A stretch of 64,000 nucleotides of DNA from Climacteris rufus. Its lineage: Eukaryota; Chordata; Aves; Passeriformes; Climacteridae. This document shows, in pieces, positions 13,701 through 24,200 of this stretch. The notes beneath the pieces are model-generated. The model saw only the letters and a program-made list of their open reading frames with translations. It did not search any database and was not told where the DNA came from. The translations under genes and the position numbers were made by a program. Position 1 is the stretch's first letter, and every line of letters begins with the position of its first letter. The stretch is taken from contig VZRZ01006452.1 of assembly GCA_013398175.1 (NCBI GenBank), positions 360,914 through 424,913 of the forward strand, in the 5' to 3' direction.

Positions 13701-16700
13701 GCCAAGGAGCCAATCCTTCTGCCTCTTGTAGTAGTCCCACTTCCCAAATGAGTAGTATTGACTGGGAGAGAGGTGATAAACAGCAGCCGACTCTGAGCTC
13801 CCTCCCGGAGCCTTCTTGTATTTCATGAGGCTTTTCTGCTAGGAAAAAAAGGCAGGAGAAGCCCACCCGTGGGGAGAGTCCTGATGGCAGGAAGGAAGTG
13901 ATTAGCAGGTGACATTCAGAGCTCCCACTCATAGCCAGCCCTTCCCTACAAAAAGGAAGTGCTCCTGCTTTGAAGTTTATTTGGAAAGCTTTAAAAATAC
14001 TTACTAATTGAGGAACACTTTGCAATGTAAATATGCTCGCTTGGTACACTAAGAGTTAGATAACAAGCTCATACCTCTTTTAGGAACACAGCTCCTCACT
14101 GCCACAGCCTCTCACAGAGGCCTTGGGTTATTCTTTTCCCTTTATTCACAGTGAGTGGTTTTGGTGCCGAAAAAATGCCTTGTGGAAACGTGTATCTTGG
14201 GTGACTCTATGACCAGTTTTATGTCCCATCTCTAGCAGTAGTCAGAGAACTCAAAAATTCACCCAGCACAGTCCATCTTTGCCAGCAGACAGCTGAAATG
14301 AATTCCCATTTCCCACCAAAAGCATACTCATGAATCCAAAGGGCCAGCTTGGAGACACAGCCCTTCCCCAATGTGTTGGAGGGCCTAACCTGTGGCTGCT
14401 GGTGCTGTTGTGGAGCTGGGATCTATGGCAGTGTCTCCATGAGGACACAGAGGTCACATAACACAGCAAACTGTAATGGAGTCAGGTGTCAGATGGGAGA
14501 AGGTCAATAAAGCAAAAAATGTAAGTGATGGCTTGTTTCTGCAAGATAAATACATGTAGAGTTGGCTGGAGCCAGTGTGAACTAATGAGGGCATGCTGGG
14601 GCAGGGGAGGAGTGGGAATAGGGAAATGAAAAACTGACTACTCAAAGGGATGGGGTGGGGGTCAGAAAAGGTGTGTTACTCAAGCAAAGACTCAGGCCTG
14701 GTGAAATGGGATGCCAGGGAGAAAAGTATGGGATTATCATCCCAGCCAGCTTCCCCCTTGAGAATATTGTCAATATTTAAGACTGTTTTGCCTTATCTGT
14801 AAAATAACAAATAGCTGTTGCCCTGTAATCTTTCCAGGTTTTGGATCTCTGTGGAGGAATAGTAAAGGTGGGAGCAAACACATTTTGTGTAAGCAGCAAT
14901 TCTTGAGGCATCCCAGTCTGGTTCTACCAATAAGTTTAGCTTTCCTTGCAGCTCATGGACACATTTCCCTTTCCTCATCTCTCAGCCAGCCCTGAGTGCC
15001 CTGAGACTGTAACCCAGCTGTATAGAGAGAGACTGGCTGGCAGGAGTGCTCCATTGACCCCTGCATCATGACAAAGTGCCAGCGACTCAGGGAGGTCAGG
15101 AGCAGGTCTCCAGAGAGGAGAGAACCTACTCCTCAGAGGGAACCGCTCGCTGGAGGCAGCAAGGGCTGGTGCTTCACTCATCTGATAATGTTACTGTAGA
15201 ACCAAGAATGAACGTCACTCCCATTCAGTCATCTGCAAATAATCAATCTAAAGTAAATCATGCCCAGTTACTTTTCCTTCAGGTGCAGACAACTTCCAGG
15301 TCCTGGCTGGGTGGGGGATTTCCTGTCTGCGTTTGGTTTGTACCTTTTCCAAGGCCTGCGGTTTCCAGCTGGTTCGTGCCTTCCATTAACACCTGCTGCA
15401 TGTTTAACTCAGCTGTAATTTTACGACCTGGGGAGCGAGGCCTGACTTCTGCAACTGGCAGAATCCATCCTGGCAGCTGAGTCTGTGCCATGTCCTGCCT
15501 GCTGCGAGCCAGGGGGTTGGCTCTCTTTTGTTTTGCCAAAAATTACCTTGAGAGTATAGAAATGGAAACCAAATAGAAAGAAGGGGAGCAACACGGGAGC
15601 ACAGATTCCAAGTTATCTCTGTTCATCTACCAACGGGCTGTGCAGAGCTTTGCATTCCTCTGTGGAGCTCGTCTTTGCCCCTTGGTCTCTTGGTTTGACA
15701 CATTTTGACAGAGAAACCATTTGAAATGGGGATTGCCCTCCCTCTCTTTCTTCCCTGAGGAGTCTAAGACTTGAGGGTTTCTTTGGGGGCCTAGGTAGGT
15801 GCAAGACATACATGAACACCTGGAAATCTGCCTGGAAAACCACAGAGGAGTTCTGTGCAGGGAGAAGCAGAGCATGGGCTCCTGTGGCCTCTCACAGGTC
15901 CCGGTTACAGGCAGCAGGTGTGAGCAGGCAGTTGAGGCAGCCCCGGAGCTTCAGCCAGCTCACACACATTGCTGGATGCCGGCCACAGCAGGTACTCAGA
16001 AGCACATTTTTGACAGCATCCTCCAAGGAAAGCAATACTGCTTTCCACTGCTGGCAGAGGGGAGTGGATGTAAGGAGGGGCTTTGGGAAAAAGCTGCTGT
16101 CAATTCTGTCGTGTTCTCAGAGATGGACAGATCTCATCCATCCTGTTATCCTGACACTTCATTTGGGACATTCTCTGGGGAAGTACAGTAAAAAAAAAAT
16201 CTGCAAGTAACAGATATTTGTAGACAGGTCTAACAGCATGTATCTGAGAAGCAACTATTTTGACTAATGTCCTTTTGCCTTCCCAAGCAACAGGGAAGAA
16301 GGAATAACAGTCACATTATCTGCTCAATCAGAAGTCTGTTCCTCTGGTCAGGAGCTGGAGTGCAACCAGGAACATTCAAAGAGGAGTTGAAGGTTGAAGA
16401 AAATTTCTGCATAAGCCACTCCATTGTAAAAGCTGTATTTCAAGGGGGAAAATTCTCATTTGACCTTTTTCTGTTGTCTGCTGAGGTCAAAGCAGGAACT
16501 TTCTAGAGCAAAGGGCAGAGTGACTCAGGCATACATGAAATTTTGCTGGGAAATTGTCTTAAGTCACACAGTATTGACATCAGAGCACTTCACCCTAAGC
16601 ATCAGGCCCAGCTCAGGCCTTCATACTCTGTGTGCAGAGCAGGGGCACTTGACTTTAGGTGACAAAGTCAAGGATTGTAGGGATGATGCAACCATCCTCA

Positions 16701-17700
16701 GAGCACACAAATTGTACTCAGCTTCGGGTAAAGGGCAGCTGACATAGCTGCACTAAGTCCAGACACTACTGTGGACTTGCAGAGCACACAGTAAGTGAGG
16801 GCAGGTGGCAGCTCATGTGGCAGCCTGTTGCCCTCACCTGGGAAGGAGAACATCCTGCTGGGTGCTGGCAGCAAGAGGAGTGAGCAATGGGGTACCTGCA
16901 GCTGAGGCTGCTCCGAGGAGAAGCCGTGTATCAGCTGCCCAACCATTGCCCCCCTCACTGCTCCCGGTGAAGCACATAGCGTGTGAGATAACATCAGCTC
17001 CAGACAGCTGGAGACAAGTTGAGTGTAGGTGTCTAAGAGGTTTTTTAAAAAAACAACAGAGAAAGGTTGTTCTTATCCAGGCGGATTTCCTGGAGCGATG
17101 AGTGAGCCTGGCATGTTTCCACTCTGCGTTTGGCATATGCCTGTACATCTGGGCAGGCTGACACAACCTCATTCAGTTCTAGTTGCCCTGAAAAGTGCTG
17201 TGTTAGAGCCTGCTCTGTCCCTGCCTCTGCTGCACCAGCCCCAGCCCTTGTGCACGCTCCGGGGTGGCTCAGCAGGAGGGAACAGGGGACAGCTGACATC
17301 CATGGGGAGTATCCTGCTGCTGGCACCTTGGCGTGCCACACCTGCTGTCTTTGCTTGCTGCTTGGGGCCAAAATTGCCTATCTCCTACCACAAGCAGGTC
17401 CAATAAGTCAGCTCCCCATATTCCTCTACTCATTCATGACTGTGACAGGCCACACAAGCCTTTTTTCTCATCACCAGGCATCCTAACAGATCTTCTTTTC
17501 TTTAGCCACCTTGGAAAATGTTTCTTCCTTGCTTCAGATAGACGTATGTCCTGACACTGAGCCAGCTGCTAGAACTATTTTAGGTTGAGAATTACCAGAA
17601 TTAGGTAGCAGGAGGGTAAGTTATATTCTAGCTGTTTACTGACAGCTCTGTTTAAAACCAAAAGCAACCATCCCACTCTTGTAACCTCTGCATCCACAAC
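7745..17700. other. Intergenic DNA without recognisable exons
   Basis: About 10 kb with no recognisable coding exon, RNA gene or clear repeat family. Several GC-richer patches (around 8.2-8.75, 10.2-10.7, 11.1-11.6, 13.35-14.05, 15.8-16.2 and 16.8-17.5 kb) are open in multiple frames on both strands, which is typical of chance ORFs. None of the translations carries a motif I recognise. A distant gene, ancient repeats or regulatory elements cannot be excluded by eye. Confidence 0.55.
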
Positions 17701-17728
17701 ACTTACGTTCCAGGCTGCAGTGCTGGAT

Positions 17729-18264
17729 GGGTTTGGTTCATCCGTGGGTCCACTGTGACATCTGGTGGCCACAGTGGGTCTCGGCGAGTTCTGGGACCTC
17801 TGGCAGCAAAACGTTTGCCAGGCTCAGTGTGGCAGGCAGATGGACACAGAACCATGCCTAGGAAACCCGTACACTTGGGAACTTCTGCAGTCACCTCGCT
17901 CGCGTTCCAAACCTACAGCTGTAGCCGGGTTTGGTCCATCCTGGGTAAACCAGGACATCTGGTGGCCACGGTGGATCTCTGCAAGTGTCAGGACCTCTGG
18001 TAGTGAAGTGTCTTTGGAGACACACCAAACGCATCTGGACGATTTCCTGTGTCACCTGCTCGAAGTGACCCTGCCTTGGCAGCGGGCTTGGACCAGATGA
18101 TCTCCAGAGATCCCTTCCAACCCTAACAATTCTGTGAGTCTGGCTGGGTTTGGTTCATCCGTGAGTAAACCGTGACATCTGGTGGCCACAGGGGAGCTCA
18201 GCGAGCTCTAGGACCTCTGGTAACAAACGATTCTACAAGCCCTGATGGATACAGAACCATGCCG
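17729..18264 (+). repeat. Three-copy ~200-bp diverged repeat cluster
   Basis: Three copies begin with the same block, GGGTTTGGTTCATCC or a close variant, at 17729, 17927 and 18146. About 25 bases later each carries GACATCTGGTGGCCAC, then further on GGACCTCTGG. Copies one and three also share a downstream block ending ACAGAACCATGCC (near 17858 and 18263). The middle copy is cut short where a CR1 fragment begins. The spacing is 198 and 219 bases. This is either a local tandem duplication of a mobile-element piece or an old satellite. The block after TCTGG vaguely resembles a retroviral primer-binding/leader region, but that is inference. Confidence 0.8.
18020..18138 (+). mobile_element. CR1 LINE fragment (3' end)
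   Basis: The segment reads like the 3' end of avian CR1: a TGGACGATTTCCTGTGT-like block, then a GTGACCCTGCCTTGGCAG-like block, then GATGATCTCCAGAGATCCC followed by CTTCCAACCCTAACAATTCT. The terminal ATTCTATGA-type tail is reduced to ATTCTGTGA. It is a 5'-truncated, non-coding relic lying between two copies of the local repeat cluster. Confidence 0.85.
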
Positions 18265-18269
18265 AAGGA

Positions 18270-19570
18270 TAAACAAAAGCTAAATAATTACCTTGGCAGT
18301 TTTCTCCCTCCCAGCTGCACACATGTCCCCCCAAGCCACCAGGAGCAGGATGCAGCCTGTGGCAAACCCACTGGCCTGGTCTTGGTAGACTGAATGTCAT
18401 TGTGAATGTTCAGCAGGGAGAACCTGACCCCAGCTGAGGGCCAGGAAGGCTCGTATTAATGAGCTTAAACCTCTGCATCTCAGGACTCCCCTGATTAATG
18501 TGGAAGCCCCATTGCTCCTTTGCCTTTGAACCATGTGTGTTTCTGGGGGATAAGCTCTTTACCCACATCCAGATGCATGATGGATTTACAGGTGTAAGCA
18601 CACCCCCCAGAAGGAGCCTGTAAAGTGAGAGGTGTGAGCATGCAGCAACCTGGCCCCACTGTGCACCTATTTTGTGTCTTAAGCTACAAATAGCAGCTCT
18701 GCAGACCCTTTCTTTCACTCTGCACTGTCTTCTGAGAGAGGAGGTAGGAATAGACAGGACAGGCTGAAACTTGAAGTAATGGTACAGAATGATACAGAAA
18801 GAATGATGTCTTTCAAGTAACATCTGTAGAAGTATGTTAAGATACAGGCAATAAATCTGTCTGCAGGTAATTTGGGAGTTCAAGGAGCATATTTAGAGTC
18901 ATGCAAGTGCTGACAAAGCTTCTCCTTAGACTTGTGTGCTTCCACAAGTTGGATCCTGTTCTGTTGGAAACCAGGGGCTAGCATGATTGAGAAGAGCATA
19001 AGCACCAGCTCTGTCTTTGGCCTCAGCGTGGCTCCAGTGTAGAGCCAAGAAGCCCAAGAGCAAGGTGGTTTCCTGTTGAGGATGCAGAACTTGCCTTCCT
19101 CAGGCTCACCACATAGCTTCCTGGTATAAGACAGGGTGTTTAGAATTCCCTGCCTTGCCTAGAGCCCTGGCTGCACAAGACAACTCAGGAGCCATCAGGG
19201 GAGTTCTGGGAATCCCTCTTTGTTGGTGAAACTCAGATGAGAGCCTTCTCACTCTGTGAAGGTGGCATGTAGTCCTCCTGTGCTGTCTCAGATGCCCTCA
19301 TGCATCCCTTAGATGCAGGGACTGCAGAGCCAGGCACATATCCATGGTGCCCTGTTCAGTTTCATGGTGACATTTCCAGACACAGCCAGGGTGATGCCTT
19401 AGGATTTTTGATTTTATACTTTTCATATATTTGTAATCCTGCAATTCTTTAGTGTGTAACTCTGAACTCCATATGGAGTGTGAGCTGCTGTTTTCCCATT
19501 TTGGTCAGACAAAACAATTCCTCCCCAGGCCTGAGACCCAAGGACACCTCACTGTCTCAGGCCCCAAGAA
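18270..19570. other. Intergenic DNA, nothing recognised
   Basis: The longest open frame is 157 codons on the minus strand (18410-18883). It has no recognisable domain and no supporting splice or composition signal. I see no RNA gene or clear repeat. Confidence 0.5.
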
Positions 19571-19571
19571 A

Positions 19572-19850
19572 TGTAAACAAAAGTGGGGTGGGAGGGAGAA
19601 AACAGAGGGTAAATGACTTCATTACCTGAAGCTGTAATTGGAAGATTAAACCCCAATATGCCAATGTACCAAACTTATAAAAGTATGAAATCCTGTGACC
19701 CGTCATCCATTTGAGGTGAAGCCCCTGGGGGGCTCTGTCTGCCCTAAATGTACCTGAAGGCCCTTCATGAATATAAATATAACTGCTTTTTTACTCTCCT
19801 AATTTCCTGTGGCTTCTGTTTTTAGGTAGTCCCTGATAAGGCATCAAAGG
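19572..19850 (+). mobile_element. Probable solo LTR of an old avian endogenous retrovirus (ERVL-like)
   Basis: This ~280-base block has the architecture of an avian LTR. It starts near a TGTAAACAAAAG, has a purine-rich 5' part, a TATAAA box at 19676-19681, a CCTGTGACCCGTCATCC block, a CCCCTGGGG palindrome, and an AATATAAATATAAC poly(A)-signal-like stretch near 19770, followed by a T-rich part. The arrangement resembles passerine ERVL solo LTRs. I could not define the exact ends or a target-site duplication, and no internal retroviral genes are nearby. Confidence 0.4.
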
Positions 19851-19859
19851 ACTTGCATA

Positions 19860-20820
19860 AAAGCCAGGCTGTTCTTCCCTTGCCTAAATGGCTGTGCAGT
19901 GACAGAAGAGTCAGAAATGGCTCGTTCCTGTAGCGTGGGCCGAGTGTTGTGACCTGTGTGCTTGGTGCCAGCCCTGGGAGCTGGGAAGAACCTCTCTGCC
20001 CTGTCTGTCACGTAGCCTGGACACCCCAGCTCAGCACACAGATACGATCTGGCTGCAGGGGCTGCCCCTGGGGGGGGTCCCAGCTGTGCTGTGCCTCAGG
20101 TCTCCCCAGCAATCGGGGCTAATTCATTTTTCTTGGTGCTCAGGTCATCTGTCGCTTGCTGTCCCAGGGGCCAGCCTGAGGCGCCTCTGTGTACCACTGA
20201 CCCTGGGACATGGGCTTTCTCAAGGACCTTCCTGTGAGTAGAGGCACCACATCTCTTGACTGGCACCAGTATCTCCCTGCAATCAGGCAGCCTGTCTGCC
20301 CTGGGGTCTGCTACACTGCTTCTGCTACAACACGTGCTGCCTGCCAGCAGCCTTCATTCCACTGGCTGTCCCCTCTTTACCCAGCAGTGACACTTTCAGC
20401 CTCAAGGCACAACACTACACCAATGGTATTTTTGGCCTTGGCCTGACCTTTACATGACCCTCAGGGTTCAAAGCTGTTGCATCACCATTTGCTCCCAGGA
20501 GGATGTTCTTTATCAAGAACAGTGTCAATAGGTTATGGGTTTCTTATTGAAGTGACAGGATGTGATCACAGACTTGTCCAGACCCAGTTCTTGTTTCCGA
20601 AATGTCATTTCAAATAAATGTCGTGTTCTCGCACCTGCTTCATGGAGCAAAGGAGCCAGATATGCACAGTAAAACCCACAGCCTGCACAACAGGGCTATA
20701 AAATTAGCAAAGAGCAGCTTGTAAGTGCCATAACCACCTATCTAGTGACAGATTCACCACCTGCTGGATCACCACACCCAGTGGGCACGCCGGGGACTCG
20801 AGCTGTAGGAACCCCACTGG
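19860..20820. other. Intergenic DNA, nothing recognised
   Basis: Moderately GC-rich sequence with a run of eight G near 20070 and a solitary AATAAA-type hexamer near 20613 on the plus strand. No exon or repeat family was recognised. Confidence 0.5.
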
Positions 20821-20832
20821 CATTTCTGCAAA

Positions 20833-20907
20833 GGCACATTGGTGAGGCAGTTCCAGGCACACTGGTGAGGCAGTTCCAGGCACACTGGTGAGGCTGTTCC
20901 AGGCACA
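20833..20907. repeat. 23-bp minisatellite, about 3.3 copies
   Basis: Three consecutive 23-base units starting GGCACACTGGTGAGG and ending GTTCCA, plus a partial fourth. They differ by single bases (ACATT versus ACACT; GGCAG versus GGCTG). Frames through it give repetitive Thr/Cys/Leu-rich peptides that should not be read as protein. Confidence 0.9.
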
Positions 20908-20909
20908 AC

Positions 20910-23277
20910 AGTGCCATGCAGGTGTGAAGCAGAAATGGGCCAAATGGTGGAACAGAGAAAGAGTAGCATGGCAGTCACACCTTCAGGAGCAATTGAAAGG
21001 GCTGGTGAGCAAATAAGGAATCTGTTGCACTTCTCTTTTCACAGCAGAGTTGGCCTATGGAAGCCAAGTGCACAACTTGGCCCACCACAGGGACTCTGCT
21101 CTCGTTCAAAGGCAGTTGTCCTTTTGCAGCCTCTGTCCCTCTGCACATGAATGCACAAAGCTGGGGTAACCCGGGCAACATTCTATGTAAAGTGGAGATG
21201 CTGCTTGGTGAACACTTAGGCATTCATGAGGAACAGGAGAAAAGGTGCTGGGTCCCCTCCAGGTCTCTTGGGAGCTGAAGGAGGAAGCCTCCTGTGGGAC
21301 AATGGCAAACCTTGCTCATAGGAAGGATTGACTAAGTGAGCAAGGTGGCCAGGGGAGCACAGAAAGGGCACAAATCCTCTTGCTGGAAGGGCAAATGATG
21401 CTGTAGGGGTACAAGGGCACCTGACCCAGCCCAGCAGATGTTTGCCAGCATTAAATCCCCCTCAACCACAGCTGCTCATGCCACTGACAGCTGGCCAAAG
21501 GGCTTCAGTGAGCAGCCCTGTTCCACAGACCCCACACCTGCCTCTCCTCACACAAGCTGGGGGTCTGATTGTTTGGCAACCAGTCTCCCCCCTCTGTCAG
21601 TCTCCAGTCTCTCCCCATTCAAACTTTCCCTCATTCCTATAGTTTAAAGAGAGGGAGACAATCTTCCTAGTAAAGTATTCACAAAAATAATGTCTCTTAA
21701 GCTTGAATGCACTGCTGAACACTTTGCTGAAAATAAATTCTGCTAAAAACTTCACACAAATAAAGAGGGATTGGCAGTTTCTGAGCTTGCAGGAGACCAG
21801 CAGCTGGCAGAGGCTGGTGACACAGGTGGGGTAACACAGGTTAGGCTGCTTTTTCTTCCCTGAAATCCAAATTTTGCCAACTGATCCAGTGTAGCACCTG
21901 TCTTAAATGACAAAACCTTCCCATGTTCAGACCAGGCATCACAGGACATTTCATGGAAAGGATGTACATGAAGGGACCTGCACTGGCAGGTCTGGACATG
22001 GTGTGCAAGGCCCCAGCTCTGGGTTGTGGTGCTCTGCTGTTGGCATACCCTCATCAGAATTCCTCACACCTGCTCTTCCCTCCTGGTGCTCCCCGCAGCT
22101 CAGCACCTCTTTCTGTTTCTCTGTATCACTGTCAGCTCATGCAACAAGCCAAGGAGAAATCTGTGATGGATACACCTCCTTGCTGGCAGCAGTTGCTTGC
22201 TGTACAAGCAGAGACCCTGTGCAAGAGATCTAAATGCTGTGCAGAGTGGGGGAAACCCCCCTGTGTTCACGGTGTCCCAATCACGATGGGACAAGAAAAG
22301 ATTCCAAAGAATTAAATCGCATTTTCATGACACAGCCAAGAATACAAGACAAGTGAATACCCCCAGGGCAAAGGCCACCCACTGATGATAGAGTTATCAC
22401 CAGACACGTCTGCTACCAGCAGAAAGACAGACCACAAGGATGGTGCAATAAAATAAATCCGCAAAACAGGTTTCTAATTGGAAAAGGCACTTTGAACAGG
22501 CATTTTTACAACCTGCTTATAACTAGTTTGTCTGTCTCCTGAACTCCTACCCCACCTACTTATCTCTTCCTGCATTTCTTGCAATTTTAAACATTCTGAA
22601 GTTGCATCCAAAAGGAGGAACTTCCAAAGAGTAACACTGCAGAGAATGGCAACAAAAAGATGTTGCAGCATGCCATCTTTTGGGAGGAGCACTGACATCC
22701 AGGGATGGCTGCCAGGTCCCAATCAGGATAAGTCCAGACCAGCAATCAACTGCTGAGGCTGTGCTTATGCATCTCATCAGGGCAAAGAAAATGTCTATTT
22801 TCCCCCCATTTTCCTTTCTCCACTTCCCCTCCCGGTACTCTAGAGGCCCACAGGCCTCCTGGACAATGACTGCACACCAAACAACTTCAGTATCTGTTCA
22901 CTGTGGCCCTGGCATTTTCAGAGACCTCACAGAACAGCTCCCTGCAGCCCTGGGTACTGCACACCACCTCTTACTGTCCCCTAAAAATGCCCAAGTTCAG
23001 CTTTGCAGTGGGAGTTTTTACTCACTGTCTGTCTTGATCTTCTTCAACTTATCTGTTGATTAAAGAACGATTTGATTTTTAAAAAGGGGTCAAAAAAGTG
23101 TTCCAAAAACCAAGAACTGAACAACCACCCGTCTCTACACGTGGTCAGAGCTTCAGTAGGTGGTGATTACTTTAATGTGCCCAAGTGGACTGACTGCAGA
23201 TGCTCTTATGTGTATTAAAATATATGGTTTTACATGAGGACAAGAGAATTAAATGAGGACTAAGTAGACGTATTCTC
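20910..23277. other. Intergenic DNA between the repeat region and the USO1 3' end
   Basis: No recognisable exons. Plus-strand AATAAA hexamers occur near 21733, 21759 and 22447, but no coding exon leads into them. Overlapping ORFs on both strands at 21.9-22.3 kb look like chance. Mammalian synteny would place the 3' end of a convergent gene (PPEF2) hereabouts; I could not see it. Confidence 0.5.
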
Positions 23278-24122
23278 TTTATTACAAAAAAAAAAAATGC
23301 ATTTACCATTCTCAGTTTTCTTTTAAAATCTTATCTTTTATTTACTCAAAGAGCCAATAACTTATATAAATCAGAGTAGTTTTCATTTCCTTACTGAAGT
23401 AGTCAATAAGATTTTAACTTATATTTATGTTGACTCAGTAGCACATTAGATCTTGGTGTGTACTGTTCTTTGTTTTCCACAGCAATTCTTCACCCAAAGG
23501 CTACATCTCTGGCACAGCTTTCAATGAAGACTCTTCCATGTCATGAGCAGAGCACTGTGGAGCCCTGGGAGGTTCTGAGTGCAGCCAGGGCAGGTGTCCA
23601 GGCACACACCCGTGTGCAGGGCCCCTGGCACCCCCAGAACCAGCCCCCCAGAGGCCACCCCAACCCTTCTGCCTCCCGCTGCTCTTTAGAGGAAGCCACA
23701 AACTACACTGAAGCTCCATGCTGAAGGCAGGGGTAAGGACTCCATGTGACAGATGTTAAACCAAATACTGTTGTATTTAATTATGTTAAGAGCTCAAGAA
23801 AGTTAAAACCATAGACAAATGCACAGAACTGTCAATGACAATGAACCAAGGCAGCAACATTGTCATCCCCTGCTTTAAACAGTGTCTGAAGCAACTTCTA
23901 AACAAGTACAACTTGGGATATTCATGTAGAATTGAAACTGTGATTTGTGTTTGCTTTACCCAGTACAAAGGTTTTTCCAACATTCGAGTAACTTGTAACT
24001 AGGCCCAGGGTTGTCATTTCCCCATCTGCTTTCCATAAGCAGATGTTTTGCTTTGTATAGCAATCAGATTTTTTCCCCAATAACAATGCAATCTAGTTTT
24101 CATGGTAACACACAACAGCATT
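23278..24122 (-). other. USO1: USO1 3' UTR (predicted) with candidate poly(A) signals
   Basis: This is the sequence downstream of the USO1 stop codon on the minus strand. Two AATAAA hexamers read on the minus strand, at 23337-23342 and 23278-23283, giving a 3' UTR of roughly 780-850 bases. The second hexamer lies just past a poly(T) run on that strand. Which site is used cannot be told from sequence alone. The open frames inside the UTR have no recognisable content. Confidence 0.55.
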
Positions 24123-24200
24123 CTAGTCTTGCTCCTCTTCATCCCCATCCTCATCTTCATCACCTTGATCTCCAGATTCAGTATCATCTTCATCTTCAAC
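24123..24200 (-). CDS. USO1: USO1 terminal coding exon 24
   Basis: Codes for the acidic tail (VEDEDDTESGDQGDEDEDGD, then EEEQD) followed by TAG. In mammals this acidic C-terminus binds GM130 and giantin and its Ser is CK2-phosphorylated; the ESGD context is kept. The mammalian final residues after the acidic run (PGKDLDHI) have no counterpart before the stop. Acceptor ATTTCAG. Confidence 0.96.
   Translation of the reverse strand, partial: VEDEDDTESGDQGDEDEDGDEEEQD

Noticed and set aside
15799..16210. Two overlapping ORFs of 130-132 codons
   Set aside because: Two frames open over the same bases with unrelated, low-information translations; no conserved motif.
18410..18883. 157-codon minus-strand ORF in the left flank
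   Set aside because: No recognisable domain, no splice context and no composition bias; compatible with chance.
22680..23063. 127-codon plus-strand ORF near the USO1 3' end, considered as a terminal exon of a convergent gene
   Set aside because: No PPEF2-like EF-hand or other known motif, and no convincing acceptor in frame.
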